Positions 34,680 through 47,000 of a DNA stretch of 64,000 nt are shown here, piece after piece. Source of the DNA: Prunella strophiata (Eukaryota; Chordata; Aves; Passeriformes; Prunellidae); assembly GCA_036583965.1 (NCBI GenBank), contig JAZBQD010000021.1:20303620-20367619 (forward strand), given 5' to 3'. The number at the start of each line of letters is the position of its first letter. Position 1 is the first letter of the stretch. The position numbers and the translations under genes are program-made. A model generated the notes under the pieces. It saw only the letters and a program-made list of their open reading frames with translations, ran no database searches and was not told the origin of the DNA.

Positions 34680-35110
34680 CAGGGGCGAGTTCTCGGGGCT
34701 GAACTCCTTCCCACGAGGAATTCTCTTCAGCTTGATACAAAATTTATTTTACCATCTGTAAAATTCATTTGTGTAGTTGCACACCCTGGTAGGCTTGAAT
34801 GGGGCGAAGGAGTGTTTCAACTCCCAGTGCAATTTATAATTTAAAAGCAGAGAAATGACATTGCCGGTCGGAGAGCCCGGGTGATGTAATGGGGAGCGCA
34901 GTTCCGCTCGCCGCCGGAGCCGCGCGGTACATTAGCGTGCTGGCCAGGGTGGCTGCTCCTATCAATTATTTATAGTCTCCTGGCGTGCAGCCTGGAGAGG
35001 GTCACAGCACTGAAAGCCAACTTTATCTGCATTGTTCCCAGCTCCTGCCCAGCTGTCACTCTGCTCCCTAATTTAATACACCCAGCGCAGCGTAAAAGGA
35101 TGCAGAGCTG
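34680..35110. promoter_or_regulatory. Candidate conserved element with a CpG-dense core
   Basis: The core at 34862-34945 (ccggtcggagagcccggg, cgctcgccgccggagccg, cgcggtacattagcgtg) holds many CpGs. It is flanked by AT-rich motifs (gcaatttataatttaaaag, atcaattatttatag). It has no transposon sequence and contrasts sharply with its surroundings. A leader exon or enhancer are both possible. Confidence 0.35.
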
Positions 35111-35442
35111 CTGCCTGGAATAGGAATAGGATTGGGGAGGTGGGGTCTGCAGCGAGCTGCTGGGGCCTCAGTCATCTTTGTTAGGGTGCTGACTTGGCTG
35201 TTTTAAACCTGCCTTTGAGATTGCCCTGGTCACTGGACTGAGATGCAGAGGGACCCAGGGCAGGCGTGTTTGGGGGTGAGAGGTGGGACAGTGGCACAGC
35301 CACGGGATCTCCCTCTCCATTTCCGTGCCACACGAAGGGCAGGCTGCACTGCATGGCTTCCTACACATTCCAGCAAGAGCTACTCAATAACAGATGCAAA
35401 TAAGAGGGGGGGAGGAGAAAGGGCACTTCAGCTCTCCAGAGG

Positions 35443-35470
35443 AAAAAAAAAAAAATATATATAGATATAT
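35443..35470 (+). repeat. Poly(A) plus (AT)n low-complexity tract
   Basis: Thirteen A followed by tatatatagatatatg. Confidence 0.8.
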
Positions 35471-35519
35471 GTTGAGAAAGGAAAATCTCTCATATGTTAA
35501 GTGCACAGACAAGGTCTGC

Positions 35520-35570
35520 AACAAGGTGAGCTTTAAGGTTCCTTCCACCCCAAACCATTCTGTGATCCAC
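35520..35570 (+). mobile_element. CR1 terminal fragment, sense
   Basis: aggtgagctttaaggttcc and ttccaccccaaaccattctgtga: only about the last 50 bp of an element. Confidence 0.85.
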
Positions 35571-35788
35571 CTGTATTTCACCACCGAGGAAGGGGCAGTG
35601 TCCCATTGCACTGGGCCACCATGCAGGAAAACAGCTCTCCAAGGCTTTGTCCCTACAACTTAACAACACACCTCCTCCACTGTTCACCCAAAATTAAACC
35701 TACCACAACAACTCTTTAGACTCTGGAAATATGTCACTTATTTGGCCTGATATCAACATCAATGCAATAAATTTAAACTTAGCTGCTT

Positions 35789-35914
35789 AAGCCAGGTTGG
35801 ACAGTGCCTGGAGCACCCTGGGATAATGGAAGGTGTCACTGCCAATGGCAGGGGTTGGAACAGATGAGCTTTACAGTCTCTTCCAACCCAAACCAGTCTG
35901 GGATTCTGTGACTC
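35789..35914 (+). mobile_element. CR1 3' terminus, sense
   Basis: aagccaggttggacagtgc, ggagcaccctgggataatg, gaaggtgtcactgccaatg, gatgagctttacagtctc and gtctgggattctgtgactc. About 126 bp; fourth sense CR1 piece between 33.7 and 35.9 kb. Confidence 0.94.
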
Positions 35915-37854
35915 AGGGTCTCCATCAGTGCAGGAAATGCCTTCTCCTGGATATTACTCTCACAGAAATCTGGTACAAGATGAGTTGCTACTTTGGCAGC
36001 TCCTGTGCTTGGTGCTGCCCCACAGATCAACAGGATCCACACAGCCCAAATATCCATCTCATGCCAAAAACTAAAGTCAATTCCAGCTTAAATAATAAGG
36101 CATTTTCTCAAGTCTTGTGAAGCCAGGAAAATAATCTGAATTTTCCTGCAATTAGGATTGGCTGCCTTACCGCAAGCCAGAAGTGCCCAGGTTTGGTTTA
36201 AGCCACACAAGACACATTCTGATGACAGTGCCTGGAAACCACACACATAGATTTCACCAAAAACACAACATCTGCACAACAAGGAAGTTGTGGAAAAACA
36301 AAACTCAGGTCCAGAGGAAGCAGATTTGTTCTTCTGTGGCACAAACAGGGGCCATGGGGAGGCTCCTGCTGAGGCCCCGTCCAGCACAGCTCCCAGTGCT
36401 CCAGGAGTGGAGCAAGGGGAATCTCCCCAAATTTGGCACAGACCCCCTGCAGCCAGAGAGGCCCAGGTGAGGCAAAAGCAACATCCAAACCTTTTCATGT
36501 TAGTGTGATTCAGGCAAAGACAAGACAGAAAAACAACTAGCCTTGAAACCAGCAGTGAGCCTTTTCTTCAACTTTTCTGTGCTATGAAAATCAGGAAGAT
36601 TCTGCCCAAAATGCCAAAAGGGGGAACTGGGACAGGCACGGGAGGAACAAGCTGGTTCCTACCCCAGAGCCAGTCACAACACTGGGCTGTGTCATTGAGC
36701 CAAGCCCAGAACGTGCAGACCACACGCGGCTGCCACCGCGCCGCATCTTCGGGGCCTTCACATCCTCCCTGAATCCAGGATTATTTCCATGGCAACTATC
36801 TGGAGAACTTATTAAGTAAAAAAAAACCCAAGAACAGTTTGAACACACAGACTCTACGTTCACAACGTACCAACTGACTAAATTAGCAGCGCTAAGATTT
36901 TTAGTAATCAAAATAGATCATGTTCCAGCAACTCAGTCTTCTCTGTGCCACAGCTAAAGAGAAAAATCTGATAGTAATAACCAGGGGGGGGAAGGAATTA
37001 CAGGTTTTCCAAGACCACAGCCCTGTATCAAGCCAAGTCTTACCCCATTCAAGACATTATTTCAGTACCTGGCAATGCTGTTAAATAAGGCTGAGTTTCC
37101 ATCAGATGATAAACTTGGTTGCAAGGCTCCTAGAGAATCAAAAAGATGACTATCATGACAAAGTACTACAAAAATTCATTGAATAGCCTCAAATCTGTAT
37201 GAAAAAAGCACCATTTATAAATCTTTCTCCCGTTTAGCTTGGAAGGTTCACAAGTTTGGAGTATTTGCTCTGAGAAAGGACAAGTCACTTATTAAAGCTG
37301 ATTAGAAATACATTAAAAATCAGCAAGACCCATTAGTGCAACACTGAGAAGGAGCTATCTTGCTCCAGAGCAGCACCACTCCCAAACTTGCAGGGATTTT
37401 GTGGCTCCCTTGGAACCAGTGCAGGCTCAGCCCTGCAGTGACTCCAGTTCCCAGGCACGGGGTTGAGGGAATTACCAAGGTTTTGGCAGCACTCAGAACC
37501 AAACACTGCCCGAGAATTTCATAACAGCAATTCAGAGTGAGAAGTCAGAATCAACAGGAATGATTTTGAAAGTGCTTTAAAAAACAAAATGTGGTTAAAT
37601 GAACTGTTGGCTCGGTCACTCAGTCCAGCCAGGGAGATTACAGGCATTATTGATTTACCTTAGAACAACCTGGGAATTCATTTCCAATGGTTTTTAATGG
37701 AACCAGGATTTTCTGTCCTAAGCTGCCTTGTGAGGTTGAGCCTCCTGCAAGGAAATGCAACTGCAGAGCATTAGACTGGCAGCTGTCAGAGGTACAACAG
37801 CCCTGTTGGTCTACAGAGAGTGTGTGACAGGAGGGGGTTTTCAGGCAACTCCAA

Positions 37855-38045
37855 AATCACAGGATCATTTAGGTTGGAAAAGACCCCCAAGACTGAGTTC
37901 AACCTGTGACCAATCCCCACCCTGTCACCCAACCCAGAGCACTTGAGTGCCATGTTCAGGTCATTCCTTGAACACCTCCAGGGATGGGGACTGCACCACC
38001 TCCCTGGGCAGCCCCTTCAAATGAACAACCCTTTCCAGGAAGAAA
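37855..38045 (-). mobile_element. CR1 3' end of the 'ggaaaagaccccc' class, antisense
   Basis: aaatcacaggatcatttagg, ttggaaaagacccccaaga, gacccaatc-type block gtgaccaatccccaccctg, cagagcacttgagtgccat and accacctccctgggcagc. It ends at ccctttccaggaagaa. Confidence 0.94.
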
Positions 38046-38602
38046 CGGATGAAAGCTGGGAGCAGGGGAATCCTCACCCCCAAGAGCCAGGGGAGAGGAT
38101 TTTGACCAGGACAACACACCATCAACCCTAAAGCTCTGCTTCAGCAGCAAAAGCTTCTCCACTTGGGGGAATGTTTTCCCTCACCAGAACACATCACAGT
38201 AGGCTTGGCCTCTTGAAACCTTGGGCTGGTTTTAGCAGGTGAACAGAATGTTATTCCTTTATGTACCTAAAGCAAAAAAAAACCCAACATTTTTTTCTCA
38301 ACTCTTCCAGAAAAAGACTCCTGTAATACAAAACCAAGTAGGGAATACTGTAGCCTGAAAGGCTTCCAGAAAGGTGTGAGCAGAGAAAACAGCAGCTCAT
38401 AGCAGGAAGGAAATTGTAACATTAACCATGGCCTTTGAAGGCAGAGGCAGCTCCGCGTCACTGAGCACCCACAGTGAGCAAAACCAAAGAACAAAACACA
38501 TCTGATCCCTGGCTACTTCCAAAATCCATCTGCAAACACATCCTGCCCCGAGAGAAACGCAGAGCAAGGCAGTGATGGAGAGATGGCAATTAACTGCCCC
38601 CC

Positions 38603-38619
38603 TTGTTGTTGTTGTTGTT
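38603..38619 (+). repeat. (TTG)n microsatellite
   Basis: Between five and six TTG units. Confidence 0.85.
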
Positions 38620-38639
38620 ATCTGCAGTGCCTCACTGCA

Positions 38640-39110
38640 AACAAGCTGCCCTTAGCCCCGAGCCAGCCCTTGGCCGCTCGCAAAAATCACTGAGCATTAG
38701 ATCCTGCCCCTTCTCCTGCTTAATGTCTCACCCTGGAGCTTCAGGAGCTCCCAGCTCTGTCCTGCCCCCCTTCCCTTCCCCTCCTCCTCCAGCTCCATCC
38801 CTTCCAGCCAGCATTCCCCCTCCCTCCCCTGCTGGCCGCGGTGCCAGATGTCAGCCTGACCCCGGAGCCGCTGCTTCGGGTCAGTTATGGGGGTTATGGT
38901 GCGAGGGGAGCGGCGGCTCCCCCTCGCCAGGCTGAGCCAGGACAGCCCCACCGTGCCAGCGAGGGGGTTTGGGCACTGCTGGCAGACTGAGTTCCAGGGT
39001 TCTTCCCTGCTAACAAACCGCCGGCAGGAAGTTTGGGAGCCTGTTCACATGCACTGCAACAGCAGCCTCGGGCACCGAGCGCTGGGTAAGGTGACCCCGG
39101 ACTATGTTCA
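38640..39110. promoter_or_regulatory. Repeat-free segment with a GC hairpin; possible regulatory element
   Basis: A pyrimidine-rich left part (38750-38830) is followed by CpG-containing sequence (tggccgcggtgcc, ccggagccgctgcttcggg) and a strong inverted repeat at 38901-38927. I recognise no exon, CR1 or RNA family. The call is based on composition only. Confidence 0.2.
38901..38927. repeat. GC-rich inverted repeat (hairpin)
   Basis: gcgaggggagc, a 4-base ggcg loop, then gctccccctcgc: 11-base arms with a single extra C on the right. It would form a stable hairpin in either strand. Confidence 0.65.
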
Positions 39111-39935
39111 GCATCAGTCATGGGTAGAAGCGTCACTTACTGCACGAGGAGAACGGGTGACCTGAATGACTCCTGCAAGAATAATTGCACGCTGAAGGCA
39201 AGGGCTGAAGTTTCTGGAGGAGGGATGCTGGGAATGCTGTGGCACTCCAAGGAGGACCATTCACAAGACATTGGGCTAACAAAGAGAGCCATGGGGGAAT
39301 TCAAGATGTATTTAAAATGAACCCAGGCCCCTATTCTTGACCACACTCCTTGAAGGATGTGCCCCCGATGAAGGAGCGGCTCCAAGGCAACGGAATGCAG
39401 TTTGCTGGAAGGGAAGGGGAGAGCTTCCAGCCTGACATAAGCCAGGGCTCGGATTCCTCTATCGCAGAGGCTGCGCCGCAGATAAGGCTGCGTCAACTTT
39501 TCCACTGGAGCTCTCTCCCCTCTAAGGTTCACAGTCAAAGCAAAATGTTTTGGCCAGGTGGAAAGTGAACGGAGGCTCCCCAAGCTGGGAGCTGCCGTGT
39601 GTACAAAACATCACTGTGTCACCTGCCCAGGCTTGGTTTCCCTCCACTGGGAACGGGAAAACTCATCTTCCTCCCCATGAATTCTTGGCATTCCTGTGCA
39701 GCCGATAAGCCCAGCCTCTCCAAGGGGCTGCTCAGAGCCACACAGAGTGCCCTGAAACACCAAACAACCCCAGGGACTGAAACCCAGACAGGTTAAACGT
39801 TAACCTGGGAGCTCAGTGGAGGGGACAAAACCGTGGTGCTGTGCTCCTGCTCCAGCCCCACAGCTCAGATCCAGCCCCACACCACCAAGCCATGCCCAGT
39901 GCAGCATGCACTGACAGGAAGGGAGATTTTGGACA

Positions 39936-40083
39936 ATCACAGAATCCCAGAATGGTTTGGGTTGGAAAGGACCTTAAAGCTCATCTTGTTCCACCTGCTG
40001 CCATGGGCAGGGACACCTTCCACTAGACCAGTCTGCCCTGTCCAGCCTGGCCTGGGACACTTCCAGGGATGGGGCATCCCTAA
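39936..40083 (-). mobile_element. CR1 3' end, antisense
   Basis: caatcacagaatcccagaa, tggtttgggttggaaagg, accttaaagctcatcttg, tgccatgggcagggacacc and cctgggacacttccaggg. About 148 bp; well preserved tail side. Confidence 0.95.
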
Positions 40084-41969
40084 GGGTGTTTCTCTGCTGC
40101 AGAGTCCATTTGCCTGTGGGAAGAACAGCAAGGAAAGAGGGTGAACTCTGGCACCTGGTTCCCATCACCACACCAAAAGCAGGGTGAGTGCAGGCAGGAC
40201 TCTGCTCTTCCCAGACTCATCCTCCTGCACAGCAGAGCAGGAGCAGCACACCAGGCTCACTGGCTGCCCACTCACTCTGTGTGGCACCTTGGTTTAGTGT
40301 GTGGCAGACCAGGAAGATGCTCCATTTCCAAGGAAAGTGTCAGAGGAGCCTGGCTCCCCTACGGGCCCCCCAGGCCAGCCCTGTCCCCACGTGCTGGGGG
40401 AGTTCTGGGGCCTGGTGCTGTGCAGGGGATGGGGAGGTTTTCCAGGGAGGCATTCCAGTCCTGGCACAGCCCTCCCCCACAGGCCTCACTGCAGTTATCC
40501 CTGAAGACAGAAAAATTTGTGCTTGTTTTTCTGCTGCTGCTGAGCAGCTACGAAATGTCTCCCACCACGGAGAGCCTGAATAAATTCCAGCTCCTGAAGC
40601 AGCATTTGATTCAGCTTCTCTCCAACCTCCATCACAATTTCAAACCTTTAATTTCATAAGTAAAAGCAGTGTCTGTGTCTGATTGCCAGAGGTCAGAGCA
40701 TTTGTGGTTCGTGCCTTTTACCCAATATATACCCAATATTCCAATTTATTTTATTTATGCCAATATTCTGGGGAGATTCTTGGACTGGCCATGACTTATC
40801 ACAAATTACTGGCCACAAACTTTTCCTCCCTGTCCCCATGGGAGCCCAGGAACTATCCCTAAATGGCCAGGAGAGCCAACTGTACACACTGTGCATGCTC
40901 CCAGCAGCCTTTTGGGAACACCTAGATTTCTCAGGTTCCAGGTCCAAATGAAAAATAACACTAAAAAAGGCAGAAAGGAAGGAAACAACCTGGTTTTATC
41001 CTTCCCCTGTTAAATCTGGAGTGCTGGACCAAAACATGGCAGTTTTCATCCAGGGAAGCACCCTTGAAAGCTCCATGGAAGGGTTTGAGGCCACGTGGAA
41101 CCCGGAAAGCTCCCCCCCAGTACCTCCAGTGAATTCAAGATTTGCTGCTGTGTGTCAGGGAAGCAACTCTGCTCTTTCTGGATGGAATGGACAGATTGCA
41201 GGAGAAAACTATATCCCAGTTGCTGCCAAATTCCACAGATTTAGTTATTAGTAGGCAATTAGGAATATTATTAACACTTCCTACTATGTTAAGCTCCATT
41301 TGCAGGGCATCTCTGCGCCAGCCCGGACGTTTCGGACGGAGCCCCAGCTCCGGGGTGCACGTGGCATCACGTACCCAAAACTGTGCCCTCCTGCTCGTTG
41401 CCTCCCAGCCCCTTCCCCTGCAGCCAGATTTAATGCGGCTGTCTCACAAAATAAAATTGCAAGTAAAAAAAAAATGCAGAGATTAAAAATGAGGGAGGGG
41501 AGAGGGGGAAGGTAAATAAAAGCGCGGCGGCACAAAGGGAAAACAATTTTGCTCTTGTTTTTTAACTCACAATCAACATCTGAGCTATTCAGGAAGCTGG
41601 TGCACTGCCCTCCAACCAACTTCAATTAGGGAATTCAAAAGCAGTCAGACAAAAGAATGCCTGGGAGTTACTGCACCGCACCGAGATATTTTTAGCAAGA
41701 GCTGGGAGGCTGTTTGTGGGACACTGCTTTGCTTCTCTCGCGCTTCAGCTTTTGTATTTACATTCACAGGACAGCGAGATTTACTGGGTCAGAGAGAAAG
41801 AGAGGAGAAGCGGCACAACTGACGCGAATCCTTTTGCCTCTGCTACTCTTGGAAGGTTTTCCAGCAAAGGCTGATGGAGGCCAGAGCGAAGCAGAACAAG
41901 ATTTGCCTCCATCTGCTTCAAAAATCGCCTTTCAGCTGCGATCTCCAGTCGCTCCTTTGGAAGGGGGAT

Positions 41970-42450
41970 GCAAAGCCGCATGTGGAGCCCCCGGAAAGGC
42001 CGGCTGGCCCCCGAGCCAGGCAGGGACACGGCCCCTTCACCCACACAAAGCTGCGGCCCAGCGCGGCCGCTGACCTCTCCCACCCCGGGTCACCAGATGG
42101 AGTCACAAACGGGCTGGGGCGAGCCACCGCACTCCCCCATCCCAAACCCCCCGGCGCCGCTCCGAGACGCTCGGCCGAGCCCAAACGAGCCGCTGCTGGT
42201 TTTTCAGAAGCCATTTCCTAACGCGGCCACGCTGCACCGCCTTTCCCCTCCGGGGCTCGGGAAGTGCCTGCGGGGAGGCGGAGGTGAAGGCCCCGGGCCG
42301 AGCCCCGGCAGGGCCGGGCTGGGGGCGGCGGGGCCGGGCTGGGGGCGGCGGCCCCCCGCTGCCTGCGCTATCGGCACCGCTCCTCCAGCGCATCCCCCTC
42401 TTCCGCTCCCTCCCACCACTGCGGCAGCGCAGATGGCAGCAGTGTGACCT
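41970..42450. promoter_or_regulatory. Intragenic CpG island
   Basis: By eye there are about 40 CpG dinucleotides between 42001 and 42410, in very GC-rich DNA, against a CpG-poor background. It contains a perfect 20-bp tandem duplication rich in G runs. No coding similarity was recognised, and I did not find the SPG7 N-terminus that would be expected beside the ANKRD11 main promoter in the mammalian arrangement. It may be an alternative promoter, a leader exon with its promoter, or a CpG-rich enhancer. The island call is firm; the function is open. Confidence 0.6.
42311..42350 (+). repeat. Perfect 20-bp tandem duplication with G-quadruplex potential
   Basis: The unit gggccgggctgggggcggcg occurs twice in a row. 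G runs of three to five separated by two to five bases meet the usual quadruplex pattern on the plus strand, which is the template strand for ANKRD11. Confidence 0.85.
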
Positions 42451-43958
42451 CGCTGTTCCTGCCTCCTTGTTTTGATCCTGCAGTCTTGATTGTTCAGGCT
42501 AATCCCACACTCCCAGCCTTGGCTGCCTGCCAGGACTGTTATTAATGGCACAAAAGCTTCTCATTCCAGCTACTTCTACATCCGCTAATGCTGTTGTTCC
42601 CTTCTCTCGCTCCCCCTCTCGCCACATTACAAACTGGAGCTGGAATATATTTTACAAGGGGAAAAAAACCCTTCTCTGATCATCCTCACGCGCTGAGGGC
42701 TCCACCAGAACCGTACAGAAAAGGCTCCTCAGCTCCAGCAATAAACACCGATGGAAAAGCAGCGAGACCACCCTGCTCACCCTGTGATAAACAGCACATG
42801 GACGTGGGGACTTTCCAGCAATCCCTGAGGGAAAGCCAGGATCCCAGGCAGAGGAGGCACAGCTGCCTGCAAGGCCTCAGGAGAGGGCCCTGCTGCCCAG
42901 GGCAGGATTGCCACCGCTGCCCAGTGACGGGGACAGCGGCACCTCTGCCATGGCACCCCCGGCACGGCACCCCCGGCTGCTCTTCAGGTGGCCCCGGGGC
43001 CTCGGCTGCCTCTCCTGACAGGGCCCCCCTGCCCTCCTGACCCTGCTCTGCACAGCAAACACCGAATTCCTGTGACTGCAGCTCATTAAATCACACACTG
43101 AGGGGCAGCTTCATCTCAGCCTCTCACGTATCACTCTCACAGCAGGGCCCAAAATGCCCACGCAAGGCCCAGAGCTGGTTTTGGGTACATCCCCTGTGCC
43201 CTGCCAGCTCCCCACACTGGCTGCACCCCACCTTGCTCTGCTCTAAACCCCCTCCCCAGAGAGGGGCTGTGGGGTGAAGCCCTGGGCAGGGAGGTTGGAC
43301 ACAACACTGGGGTGCAGGTCCCACGTCAGCTCCAGCTGCTCGGGCATGGGGCTGCTGGGAGATGGGAAGGGATGAGGATATCCACTGAGCCCTCCTGATC
43401 TACCAGAGACTAGCCAGACACCAGCACAGATCCCTTGGCACTGCTGCCATACACCCAAAAAATCTGGTGATGTCAGCCCAGCTGGCACCAGCACCACTCT
43501 CACCACACCGAGGGCCACCGACACAGATTAGTGAGGTTTGCAGATGTTTAAATTGCAAACACAGCCAGAGCTCGTGTCCCTGGGACCCTCCCATGGGAGC
43601 AAGCCCACCTCCCCGTGCAGGTCGTGCCACACTGGGAGCATCACGTCAGCTCGGTGTGTGCAGAAACCTGCCCAGCTTGCAGCCCCGGTGAGATGATTCA
43701 CCACCCTGCCTCGCTACTTGTGGAAATGCAGCACAGAGAAAAGCAGCTACGGGCACATTTCTCCTGATTAGGACGGTCAGTACATTTTTAATAAAGGGCT
43801 CTTTAAAGATAATCTCATTTCAGTATTTACACATGTTAAACAGGTTACAGAGATCAAGACATAATGAAGTCAAGAAGGAGAGGACAATAAAAGCGTGGTG
43901 GGATATTGAAGGGAAGAATATCTCCAACCTGTTGGTTTGGAGCACAGGGGGGCTGAAA

Positions 43959-44092
43959 CACAGAATCCCCAGAAAGATTTGTGTTGGAAAATATCTTAAA
44001 GCTCATCCAGTTCCACCCCATGGGCAGGGACACCTTCCACTAAAGCAGATTGCTCCAAACCCCATCCAGCCTGGCCTTGAACACTTGCAGGG
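43959..44092 (-). mobile_element. CR1 3' end, antisense
   Basis: acacagaatccccagaaag, gtgttggaaaatatctta, aagctcatccagttccacc, ccatgggcagggacacctt and ggccttgaacacttgcag. An in-frame chance reading across this antisense copy creates part of the 359-codon open frame here. Confidence 0.93.
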
Positions 44093-44099
44093 AAGAGTA

Positions 44100-47000
44100 G
44101 TGAAAGACAGGGGCACAAACCCACAGATCCCAGCAGAGGAAGGGGCTCAGACACTGGGAATAATTGCCTGCTGCTCATTCACAACAGATCAGTACCAGAT
44201 TTCTGATGCCTGTACCTGCAGTTTTCTCTTCCCTGAACACAGCACCTGCCTGCTCCTTCCCAGCTCAGCCAGCGAGCGCAGCCACGTAACCCCAACCCCA
44301 CAACAGCAGAGCCCTTGTGAACAGCACACAGGCCTCCATTCCCTCTCAGATACATCCCAGTCCCTCCCTACAGCAGTCCCAGCCCATCTCCTGCTGGAGC
44401 AGCTCTGCCCCAGAGCTCTGCACCTGCTGAGCTTACACCTGACAGCAGCAAAACCTGAAATATCCGCTGCTGGCTCCAGTGTCAGCAGTGGAGCTTCATC
44501 AAACTTTGCTCTGAGGCTCTTCACGTGCCATGGATTAACCCTGAGGAATTCAAAAATCCTCCTGAAATGCACAATATTCCATTTGCTTTACCATGGTGCA
44601 ATGGCTTGGGGATGGGGGATGCACAAGGTCACCAGGGAGGGGAAACTCAGTCATTTGGGATTATTTCTCTGCTGTTCAGAGCTCCCATCTTTTGCTGCTA
44701 AGGGTGCAGGAGACAAAAAAAGAGCTTTATTTAAACTACTTGGTAGTCACGAGATCAAGCAGAACAAAAGGAAAACATGTATTTGGAGGGAAACGTTAGT
44801 TCTAGAGCTCAAACAGCACTTTGAGTTCCCATTAAATAGCTTTGAGCTGAGACAGGAAGCAGGGAAGGCAGCACCAAGTGCTGGATCATGGAGTGCTGGT
44901 CATGGGGGGTAAAGCAAACGTACCTGGAGCTGCAGGTACAAAGCCCAGCTGTACAGGAACAGGGGAGCTGGAGTGTGAAGCAACTGGATTTTAAGGAGGA
45001 AATAGAGGATGAGGCAAGAGAGTCACAGATATAAAGGAGAGAGGTGAGGAACACCAAAAACAGGAGAATAGTTCAAATTAATAAACTTTTCCAAAGCCAG
45101 AAGGACTTGCTGCAGGATCTCAGCAAACAGGTGACAGAATTTCCCCAAGTAAATTCTTGCATTTCCACAGATTCAGAGCAACCACAGCAGGTATTTTCAA
45201 ACCAAGAGATAACTAAAGGAGAGCCTAATTACATATTTACAGATGCAAGGGCTGCTACAGCCACACCTGAGCTCCTCTCCCACTAGCAACCCTCCTAAGG
45301 AATCTGGTATTTTATTTTTGATTTTAATTTCTTTAGCTGCCACTTCCAGCATGGAGAGACATCTCTATTTGTAACCCTCCCAGAACACGGGGAGCAGGGT
45401 GGGTGTCAGGTGAGGTCACCCCAAACCTGAGGGCAGCAGATGTTTTGGAGGCAAGCACCCCCCAGACCTGTCCCAGTGCTGGCAGTCGGCACAACCACGC
45501 TTCCAACCCACCAGATGCTCCCAACTTTCTCCTTGCTAAGCTCAACAGCCTGTGTTTCCCACTCCCAATGCATGAAACGAGGCTCCTGAGCCCCATTGAA
45601 GCCCCCAGCCTCTTCTTTTCTTCTCCCAGTGAATACTCCTTTAATCCCATTAGCTGTGCGAGCGCAGAGCCACGCGGGGAGCCCGTCCCACCCACTCCCC
45701 ACAGAATCCCTGGCTCGGAGTGCTCTGATCCCAGGGGACTGGGAACAACAAATATTGCTGGCTTTAGGATAAACCCACCAAGACATAACACCAGCAGTGT
45801 CCCAGGAGCCAGAGCATCCCTTCTGTCATGTCCCAGTGCCACCAAGTGCTGTTCCCAGTGGGGCCTGGCGCTGCCCATTCCCAGCCCTTGGCACTAGTAG
45901 CTCGTCCTCCCTGGCTCCAGCACACCCACACCTCAGGAATTTTCCTGCACCACACCTACACCTGCCTGCCAACACTGGCTCAGGCATCTCCAGCTCCATG
46001 CCAGCCTCCCCTGCACACTACTGGTACCACCAGTGCCAGCTGATGGCTGCTCCTGCCAAGCTCTCTTCTCCTGTAGGATTATAGGGCTTGAACAACAGAA
46101 TCCTGAGGGACTTCAGGTGTGCTCTGACATCATTTGGAAACCACTGCCTCCATGCTTGTAACCTCACAAGGATTTAGGACATCTCTTGGTGAGCTCCCAA
46201 ACCAGAAACTCCAATGGAGACCTGTCCTACATTGGGCTATGACTCCTGTGACCCCAAACAAGTTCACATGGGAAAACACCGAGTGTAAAATGTGAAGGGT
46301 CACATGATGGCAACACACCTACACAGAACACTCCAGCCTGCACCTGGAGAAAGAATTTAATCACCAGTTTCTGCTTCCCCACGGGAGCCAAGGCACCACC
46401 TGTGTCCAAAGCACCGTGTCACCTCTTCCCTGGCTTGTCACACGTGGCACACGAGGCTCTGGAGATGGAGAGGATGTGGCACCTGCCCTGGGGGACAGCA
46501 GCAGTGCTGACCATCCTAGACCTGGTTTTAAACACCCACCTTGTCCAAATCACCACCATTAATTCTTATGAGCTTATGTGGTGCTTATGTAGAGCTGACA
46601 ACAGGGATGGGGTGAGGACAAGTGAGGTTCCTGCTTCCCCATCAGAGGGAACAGACACAGCAAGGGAAAAGCTGCCCTGCCCTTCCTGAGGCAGCAGCAC
46701 AGACCAGATGGGTCTTTAAGAGGCATTAAGAGGGAGACAGCTCTACTACATCCAGTCCTTTCCTCCAGGGCTAGAAACTCACTGCCCTTACAGCCAAGTC
46801 TCCACCACAGAGAAACAGCCTTTGGCTTTTTCCCTCTTTGTTCTTCCCTGCCACTTCCTCCCTCGTGTTTACCTTCCGGACCTGCAATCTCCATCCGGCT
46901 CACAGCTCCTCCTTCCTTGCAAAGTCTTTGAGATGCACATTATACAAGACACACAAAAATAAATTGGTTTTAATCCTCCAGATTCCAGCACTCCCAAACA

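Noticed and set aside
36600..36640. Plus-strand atgccaaaagggggaactggg resembling the ANKRD11 start MPKGG
   Set aside because: Wrong strand and no continued similarity after five codons; the true start is at 11611 on the minus strand.
43833..44912. 359-codon open frame as a protein-coding gene
   Set aside because: It runs through antisense CR1 sequence, matches no family I recognise and has no exon-like borders.
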